Shown: positions 56,915 to 64,000 of the stretch, in pieces | How positions within the stretch are numbered: the stretch's first letter is position 1 | Layout of the letters: each line of letters begins with the position of its first letter | NCBI GenBank assembly: GCA_037953625.1 | Contig: CM075655.1 | Span: 25,934,001 to 25,998,000 of the forward strand | Reading direction: 5' to 3' | Length of the DNA: 64,000 nucleotides | Origin: Crotalaria pallida | Lineage: Eukaryota; Streptophyta; Magnoliopsida; Fabales; Fabaceae | Translations under genes and position numbers: made by a program | Notes under the pieces: generated by a model | Seen by the model: the letters and a program-made list of their open reading frames with translations, nothing else | Databases searched by the model: none | What the model was told of the DNA's origin: nothing

Positions 56915-58539
56915 TGTTGATTGTCTAGCAAGAGTACTAGGTCGACAAGTAATACATATAGTAAGTGAGTATCGTTCCACTCGGGGATTGCAAATTGTTT
57001 CTAATAACTTTTCACCAATTTCGTAATTATTAATGCAACTTTTAATTGAATTTTAGAAGGAGAAGGATAATTTAAATAAAAAGAAATAATAAAAAGATTG
57101 AGGAGATGAGATGATTAGAAAGCAATAGAAAAAGGTTAGGAACTTGGTTTCGTTGTATGATTCACTTATTTAACTATGAATTAGATTTTCCTTTAATTCA
57201 TGGACAATTCCTCTCAAATAGCAATAATTAGATCACTCTAACATTACCCTTTACTCTCTAAATGCTTAATCCTTGATCTCTCAACAAATTACAACATTGG
57301 AAAATAAGATAATCAGCACAAGGGAATTACTAAATCATATAATAAGTCAATTATATCTCTATATTTTGAACTGATTATACCGTTAATTGCAAGGCCTATT
57401 CAAAATTCCTAACTTTCATTAAGAATCAAGAGATCCAAAACATAAAGTGATCAGTTTTACGTATGCAATAAAAACACAATTAACGCATGAATTAAAAACA
57501 GGAAAACACTAAATCATAAATTAAAATAAGTTACACCACACAATTTACACCATGTTCCTAACAAGAGGTTTTAGTTACACATAGAAATAAAGAAAACAGA
57601 AGCAAAGAGAAAACCTCATATCATAGACAATACAGGTTAACTCTCTAAGAGACCTTCAATCTTCACGCAGATCTCTCTTGTAGTGATGATCTCCAATCTT
57701 TGTGCTTTGCCTCCTTGCTCTCAATAGATGTTACTAACCTCTCTCTCTAATCCTAATTGAATTCTATGATCTCAAAACCTACTGAAAACTATTTACAAAT
57801 CCTCTATTTATGTGACACCCTTCCGAATTACCCAAGTATAATATAGTCATTATGCTATTATATTGGATAATATATGGACTTGTAAGTATTAAGAAAATAT
57901 GAAAGTGAAATTTTTCTTTTTTAAAGCTGGTGCACAAATCAACACTTGGAATTCTTGGAGAGGAAACTCTAAATCATTTCAACAGTTGTATCGAATTCGG
58001 TGATTTCTAAAACCTTTTCAAGAATTGAGTAACGTTCGTCTTTTGAAATCGTATTTATATAATAGAAAGTAAATGAAGCTACCCTTGCTTTAATTGATAA
58101 AACTGATACCATCGGATACTTTTCACAGCCGAACTCATAAATAGATTAAATCAAAGTAAGCGGAAAATTATAGGACTATGCAATTGATAGTAATATAAAC
58201 ATAGATATATACATATATATGAAAAGAGTTATGAGTACATAGTCCCCATATCAAGTCTCCAAGATCCAAAATACAAGTCCATAATAGATCTACATCATAA
58301 TGTAACCAAAGCCCTAGAGTACTCCAAAAGTATAACTACTATATATATACATAGCCAAAATATGAACTCTAAGGGTGGATACGTAGATCTAGCAGCATCA
58401 GAAGTAGTAGTAGTGATAGCAGTAGTCTCCAAGAAGCAGAAAGTAGTAGCATCATCATCATCACAGCAGCAGCAAGGTCTCCTCCACAGCATCCACACAT
58501 CGGATCCTCTCATCCACATCATACACTACATGCACATAC

Positions 58540-59010
58540 CTAGGGATCATCATCCCTCCAATCACTCCCAGTAGAATGCACGACAGGCTCGCCCCCGCTC
58601 TCGTCCTCCACCAGATCCTCCTCAATCTCATCCGAGGGAGAGTGTACCCTACCAATGGGTACAGGGTCAGGAGATGGTGAGACCCTGACTGGGCTCCTCG
58701 GATCAGAAGGGGGAGTCTCCTCGCGGACGACTCTCGAAGTAAAAGGGTGTGAGCGGGTAGGTCGAAAATGAAAACTATGATAAGAGCGAGCTGGTCGTGT
58801 GGGAGGTGGTCCATGGTAAGTATAAAACGGGGGTACATGCATAGTGTATATGATGGGAATTCTAAATCTACGAGGGCGGAATCGCATCAGCGGGTTCGGG
58901 TGGTAGAAAGTAATCTCTACCTCCCCCTCGAACACCGCGCTATGGTCCTCATAGATCCATATGCCACTAGGAAGTGGTCGGATCTCGATGCAAGCAATGT
59001 AACGAGACAT
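58540..59010 (-). CDS. 157-codon-scale ORF inside the solo LTR, unknown product
   Basis: The frame runs from ATG at 59010 (ATGTCTCGT) to the stop at 58540. It directly follows a possible splice acceptor CCCTTGTAG at 59014-59022. The product has a mixed N-terminal part (about 1-55), then a Pro/Arg/Ser/His-rich stretch (about 58-95) and an acidic tail with SPSDEIEEDLVEDESGGE. It has no membrane segment, zinc knuckle or enzyme motif that I recognise. It occupies the place of the conserved block that follows the acceptor in E2 and E6. It could be a small LTR-encoded protein or a chance frame. Confidence 0.35.
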   Translation of the reverse strand: MSRYIACIEIRPLPSGIWIYEDHSAVFEGEVEITFYHPNPLMRFRPRRFRIPIIYTMHVPPFYTYHGPPPTRPARSYHSFHFRPTRSHPFTSRVVREETPPSDPRSPVRVSPSPDPVPIGRVHSPSDEIEEDLVEDESGGEPVVHSTGSDWRDDDP

Positions 59011-59727
59011 CACCTACAAGGGCATAGGGGTAAGCAATCCTATACACATAATCAACAGAGAATAAATTGTACAATATGCATCAATGACTAACAATCACAT
59101 ATAACATTTAGCAGTTAATTAATGCACATAGGATGCTCATACTTGTTTCGTTTATCACACTTAATTTTGAATGAGTGGCATGATGCATGAATTTAGCTCT
59201 CAAGCCTATCTTCATCATTCTATGTCACTCTCTGACGTCCATCCCTGACAACCCAGCACTCAACAGTGCGTTGTATTCCTAGGTATACAACAATTCGTAC
59301 ATTCACCTAGAATGTACACGACAAGCTTGGAATCCATGCCACCCGAGCATATCCCGTCGTCCAAACGGATCGTCATCCAAACGGTATACCCATATCGGCA
59401 TCCACTAAGCCGACCACGTCAACGACGTGTCATCAAGCAAGCGTATTGGCACTCCTAGAGGCCCTCCACATGTTTACCAAAAACATGATATACGTCCTAC
59501 CATCCAAACTCCAGAATGAATGCACTTTAGTTTTAAACTTAAAGGAAGTTGATTAATACATTACAAGCCACCTAGGCTTATTTCATTATCAAAAAGGACC
59601 GTCATCAACACGGTCTACTTGTATTAATCAATTTCTTTAAGTCTTGATCCCTTGGATCATTATTAATAAATCCTTAACTAATTAAGTCAGAATTGAAAAT
59701 GGTGTTTTCAGGTTCTGGGTAAATTAC

Positions 59728-60030
59728 TCGAGTATAATTCAGCACACTCGAGTGTTCATCAACTTTTCCAGATTACTCGAGTGTTCTTAGGGTTACTCGA
59801 GTGTTCATGACTTTCTGAGGATTTGGGTTTCAAATTCAATAAATTACTCGAGTGTTCATCATGATTTCCAGAATACTCGAGTTACCTTGAATGACTCGAG
59901 TGGTTTGCCTTAACATGTCCTCAGGTCATGCTTGATACTCGAGTGCTAGACACAATACTCGAGTGTTCTTGCTCAATTTACATTGGTTTATAAACGTTTT
60001 ACTCGAGTACCATGTCTAATACTCGAGTGT
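59728..60030. repeat. Solo-LTR palindrome cluster (about 11 copies of ACTCGAGT)
   Basis: ACTCGAGT occurs about eleven times in 300 bp, mostly as WTACTCGAGTGTT, with unrelated spacers. The CTCGAG core does not vary, unlike the core of the E2 word. No TATA box was placed downstream. Confidence 0.93.
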
Positions 60031-60756
60031 TTCACAGCAGACTACACTGAAATCTTAGTTTTAACATACCATTTTCATTTCTACTCATTTCCAGTCCATT
60101 CTAGGGATCAACAGAGTTAACATATCATCATTTGAACATGTTACAACATTCATTTCATATCAAATTACAGATTTGACAGAGAATCACTCAATAATGCATA
60201 AAACATGCAATTTAACAACTCAACACCTCAAATTGTAAAATGAACATCACACTCATGAAACAATGGTCATTTAAGCTTGCATGCATTATTATAAACTTGC
60301 TCAACACAGTTTTAGAGCATGGATTGGTCTCCAAACCAAAGTTCCTATTCAATCTAATTATTTTATTTACTTTCCGTCCAAAACCTTTCCTATATTTACA
60401 TCTAGGTCCCAATCCAGGGACTAATATGCAAAATACTTATTTCATGCATTATTATATTTATTAAGTCAATTCACACCCATATACTAACTTCATGAACATA
60501 CATTTTAATCAAGGATTAATATAGAAATCATTAATTATAATTAATTTATAATTAACATTTCATTAATCGGGGATTAAAATTTTGGGGTGTTACAATTTAA
60601 AGAGTAAAACAAATCGTAAAATAAATCTTAATTAAATCTAGTAGATAAGGTCCATGTTTATCTTCTAATTTCTGACCAAGTCTAAGATATGAAGCCAAAT
60701 TAGACTTCTCTTCTTCTACTTTGTTCAGAATTTGGTCAAATTGGGCCTCCAGCAGG

Positions 60757-60823
60757 GACGCGCGCCCTAGGCGCACGCGACCACGCGCCCCAGGCGCACC
60801 CGTCCCTGCGCCTTAGGCGCGCG
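60757..60823. repeat. E5 palindrome cluster
   Basis: Words are GCGCGCCCTAGGCGCAC, GCGCCCCAGGCGCAC and TGCGCCTTAGGCGCGC. They lie about 270-335 bp from the LTR start, as in E3 and E4. The TATA-like TAAATAGAGG of this LTR spans the point where the solo LTR inserted (57803-57810). Confidence 0.78.
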
Positions 60824-61092
60824 GGGTAGGTCCCGACTCTGTTTTGCTCCGTTCTTTTTCCATTTGCAATATCTTTTCGTCCTCTTTTTAGGTCCATAAA
60901 TATTTTCTCAATTTGAGCTCCAAAAAGTACCTGAAACACTAGTAGACGGATCAAAACGCTCAAAGGACCCTAAACTACTAAAAATAATTAAAATCTACTA
61001 AAAAGTCCTAAATTTGCTAGAGAAACAAGCCAAATACATAGTAAAATGGAATCCAAATAATGCTCAAATCTATATATATTGGACCTAAATCA

Positions 61093-62308
61093 CTCTCCCA
61101 AACTTAGCATTTTGCATGTCCCAGGCAAAAGTAAAATAAAATTCTAAACAAAAGACAACCTCCCTAAATCAATATGAACACACCTCATCTAAAACTACGA
61201 CTCATGACTGCAACACATATTATGACAAACTATTTACACAATCACAAACTAGTTAGAGTAACAAACCCAATCAGAACTCAAGGCTAGTGAACACTCTCAA
61301 CCTCTCCAGTGTATCTCTCAAAAGTGTATCAGGGTCATATTTTCAATTCACTCAAGTTCAACAATGATAATGTGTTACCATAGGCTTGACCATAGACCAA
61401 AATCGCCACTGAAATTATTGAAAGTATGCACAAATCAAAAGGTCTTATAATTGGTTGTAATGGGGCCAGGCTAAAGTGTTAGGTGAGATATAAGAAAGAA
61501 GGGATAAAACTAAGGGCTAAATGCAAAGCAAAATTCCCCTAGAATTATCTCAACTCAATCACAACTTTTATTCTTCTTCACTTTTCACTTTTCAATTCCT
61601 CTAATCTCTTCCTTTTCACTTTTATTTGATTTTTACATCACTTTTTTTTTTCATTGGAAGAGGAGTAGGCACATAACACTTTTCACTTTTTGTTTTCTTT
61701 TGCATCACATTCCACTTAATTGCTCATCCAAAATTCCTAAGGTACTCACAAAGAACAATGCAATTAATGCAGGGTACCAAAGAAAAATCATATAATACCA
61801 TTAGGCTCAAAGTGGGCAACTAAGGGAAAAAGTATCAATGCAAAACATCTGAAGGCCTCAAAAACACATCCTAAGTGCCTTAATCATCTTCATGCATGCA
61901 AACAAAAATCAATCTTGAAATGGTCACAGGTCAAGTTCTAGAACAACAATATCAAAGTGAATACACTCATGAAAGAATAGGGGTATCAATATCAGAATAT
62001 TTCAATAAAATTCATATCCCTCAATATAAGGCTCAAAAGCTGACAGGGCTAAAGTCAGTTTACTAATCACAAGTTCTGAAAGCATTTGTCAAAATAACCA
62101 GTTCACAATTATATTTACAGCACAATCAAATAGAGTTAAAAGTCAATGAGTCTAAGTCCTAAACTAAGTATGTACATGCATCAAAAGAGAAAAAGTCCTA
62201 AGGTTAGAAAAATTAATTACTCTTGCTAAGGACACAAACCAATACCAAAATATAAGAGAAAAATTCAGATATGAAAAATTTTTATTTTGTATATACTCCC
62301 CCAAACTT
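61093..62308 (-). other. E5 non-coding block between two polypurine tracts
   Basis: Tracts are at 61093-61103 and 62296-62307. T/C-rich DNA near 61560-61650 (purine-rich in sense) and blocks such as GGTTGTAATGGGGCCA near 61453 and TCAAGTTCTAGAACAA near 61932 are shared with E1, E3 and E4. It is kept although E5 has lost gag-pol. Confidence 0.75.
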
Positions 62309-62450
62309 AGATGTTGGCTTGTCCTCAAGCAAACTAATCTAGCCTACACTACAAAATAAAAATAAAAAACTACCTAAGAAAGCAGGACAATATTTTTTTG
62401 TGAGGTACAGGTCCTGGGGTGCAATATTGAAAAAAATTGGGGCTAATGGG

Positions 62451-62780
62451 GTCCAGATCCTAAAAATACAAATCTAATCCTAAAAAAATCTATCCCAAAA
62501 AAATAGAAAATAAAAAAAAATTGAAAATAAATAAAAAAAATCTATTCTAAAAATAATCCTAAGAAGATAAATCTAATCCTAAAAAGATAAAACAAATTCC
62601 TAAAAAGATATAAAACTAATCTAATCCTAAAAGATACAAATAAAAATCCTAAAAAGATATAAAACTAATCTAATCCTAAAAGATAAGAATAAAAAAAATA
62701 TCTATTGCTAAAAAAAATAAGATAAAAAAACTTCCTAGATATAAAGATAAATGTAATCCTAAAAGATAAGATGGTAGAAT
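62451..62780. repeat. Degenerate AATCCTAAAAAGATA repeats in E5
   Basis: TAATCCTAAAA(A)GATA units recur many times in A-rich DNA between the second polypurine tract and the E5 ORF. No coding frame is supported. Confidence 0.75.
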
Positions 62781-62880
62781 CAGAATTTGACCCCAAAACT
62801 GAACTTTTGCACCCCTTAGATCTGTATCTTCGGTTTTTTTTTAACAACAACTACCTAAGAATTGAAATCTACACTACAGC

Positions 62881-63852
62881 TTATGTACAAAACAAATCCA
62901 CCAGGGTCCGAGTCAAATCCCATGTGATGCAACAATAATGAGTTATGCCCACATCCAATGGAGATTCAGCAAAATTTTCTTTTCTTCCATCATCCATCAT
63001 GAAGTTGTTAACTCCATTAGTCAAGAAGATTACTTTCTCATGCTTCCCATTGCCTAATAATGATTCAGATTGCTCTAGATATTTTTCATAAAAGCACTTA
63101 GGCTGAATATAATAGAAAAATTTTGAATCACCCAAGCATGAACTAGATTGAATAAAATTCTTTATAGCAACAAATTCCTCATGCAAGGGTGGTTCAATTT
63201 TTTCTACAATTTTCAAACCTTTTATTGTTATATTTCGATCCTCTTCCTCAAACCTATCATGCACAATTTCTTTTTCAGATTTTTGCTCCCCCAAAGGGAT
63301 TTGATCATTGGTCACATCCATCACCACAACTTCCTCCTCTTTTTTAGGAGAGTAAAAAATTGTTGATAATGCTTGTGACTCCTCAGATAAATGTTTTGAA
63401 ATTTTCTCAAGTGCTATTTTTATGTTTTCAAAGCTTTTTCTGTTTTCTTCATCTATAAAATTAATTTCTTGAACATTACTACTAACTTTTTGAGCTAATT
63501 TCTCTTGGTTAATTTCCCATGACTCTTTCTCCACAGGGGGAGGAATTGGCTCAACACATGGGAATCCAAAATTATTTTTGCAATCTTTAGCATAATCCTC
63601 AACGGTTTGAGCCAATTTCTCTAGAGCTATTTCCATTGGGGTTTTACTAGGAGGAGTAGGCTCCACATGAGAAAATTGAGAATAATATCTTTCCTTTTTC
63701 ATATCATTAATCTATTGATTCATTATCTCTATATCTATTTCCCATTGGGTCTTCCTAGGAGTTATATTTTGAGCAACATAGTATGGAGGATAAGGATAAT
63801 ATGGAATAAATCTATCACAATCTGAATCACTATTACAACTATAATTATACAT
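62881..63852 (-). pseudogene. E5 unfamiliar ORF, about 320 codons with one stop
   Basis: ATG at 63852 opens a Tyr/Pro-rich start (CDRFIPYYPYPPYYVA). After a TAG at 63712-63714 the same frame continues to 62881. Three related units with the pattern (W/M)EI..EKLAQ.V (one further diverged) lie in the first half; then come Glu/Lys-rich helices (KKEEEVVVMDV, EKEIVHDRFEEEDRN) and a C-terminal part with FFYYIQPKCFYEKYLEQ and ITHYCCITWDLTRT. There is no gag core, zinc knuckle or enzyme motif. It sits where gag should be, close to the primer site. I do not recognise the family. Confidence 0.55.
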
Positions 63853-63921
63853 GAGAAAATACAAATTACACAAATAATTACAAAAAGTACCGTAAAGAAA
63901 TTAGAATCGAATTTCAATCCC

Positions 63922-64000
63922 CGACAAGTAATACAGATAGTAAGTGAGTATCGTTCCACTCGGGGATTGCAAATTGTTTCTAATAACTTTTCACCAATTC
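63922..64000 (-). repeat. E5 5' LTR, start of copy at right edge
   Basis: CGACAAGTAATACAGATAG and what follows match the left E5 LTR from its position 29 onward. The first 28 bases of the LTR and most of the primer site are absent at the junction; only TCCCCG of the primer site remains before it. Confidence 0.75.

Larger units (their letters stand above)
57811..60594 (-). mobile_element. Tekay-like solo LTR (2784 bp) with ATTTA target duplication
   Basis: Plus ends are TGTGACACCC and GGGTGTTACA. ATTTA lies at 57806-57810 and 60595-60599. On minus it starts TGTAACACCCCAAAATTTTAATCC, like the E2 LTR, with its palindrome cluster about 560-870 bp from the start. No internal region or second LTR lies within, so it is a solo LTR. 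Confidence 0.85.
56915..61092 (-). repeat. E5 3' LTR, split by a solo LTR
   Basis: On minus it begins TGATTTAGGTCC at 61092 and ends TAGACAATCAACA at 56915. Net length is about 1389 bp after removal of 57811-60599. Its left part matches the right-edge sequence at 63922-64000 almost base for base. Confidence 0.85.
56915..64000 (-). mobile_element. E5: non-autonomous Athila-related element, runs off the right edge
   Basis: The left LTR is 56915-57810 plus 60600-61092, split by a solo LTR. A polypurine tract, conserved non-coding block, A/T-rich repeats and one unfamiliar ORF follow, and the other LTR starts at about 63922. The interior is only about 2.8 kb and has no gag, protease, RT or integrase. 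It inserted into the RNase H region of E4. Confidence 0.8.

Overview
The window is nuclear DNA of a flowering plant, most likely a papilionoid legume. It has spliced genes with GT/AG introns, an INDETERMINATE-DOMAIN (IDD) zinc-finger gene, and dense nests of Ty3/gypsy LTR retrotransposons of the Athila/Calypso, Tat/Ogre and Tekay/Del types. I see no rRNA or tRNA genes, CRISPR arrays or bacterial features. Lineage names come from motifs and layout read by eye, not from a database search.

Layout, left to right. 1-3000: degraded LTR-like sequence. 3420-5658 (minus): one intact cellular gene, a four-exon IDD transcription factor of 515 codons. 5659-8994: intergenic DNA with a 45-bp tandem repeat and old LTR-like pieces. 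8995-16401: T1, a non-autonomous Tat/Ogre-type element (5' LTR, tRNA-Arg-type primer site, repeats, then an antisense gene with a plant mobile domain, PMD). 16402-22769: E1, an Athila-type element on minus with an uninterrupted 1242-codon pol but no 5' end. 22770-51036: T2, a second Tat/Ogre-type element on plus whose 5' half is lost at a junction with E1. T2 has RNase H and integrase, a spacer, its own antisense PMD gene and a 3' LTR. Two later elements sit inside it: E2 (24952-33894, Tekay-like, two 3.1-kb LTRs, gag only, target duplication GGATA) and E3 (37545-49244, complete Athila/Calypso type, target duplication GTGGC). 51055-52342: E6, a Tekay-like LTR piece. 52343-56914: E4, a decayed Athila-type element, cut by E5 (56915 to beyond the window end), a non-autonomous Athila relative with an unfamiliar ORF. 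The left LTR of E5 is in turn split by a 2784-bp Tekay-like solo LTR (57811-60594, target duplication ATTTA).

Two patterns go beyond routine annotation. First, several unrelated LTR families each carry a cluster of a private palindromic word: CGCTTAAGCG in E2, ACTCGAGT in the solo LTR, GCGCYTGRGCGC in E3, related words in E4 and E5, and TTTAACCGGTTAAA near 2.5 kb. Where a TATA-like box is visible the cluster usually ends about 65-95 bp upstream of it. E3 has a second cluster with the same spacing in front of its env-like 3' gene. Second, all four Athila-type elements, including the one without gag-pol, share a non-coding block of about 1.2-1.4 kb bounded by two polypurine tracts. The Tat-type elements also carry an intron-containing gene on the strand opposite to their genome. 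The only likely expressed cellular gene is the IDD factor; the rest is a layered history of insertion and decay.
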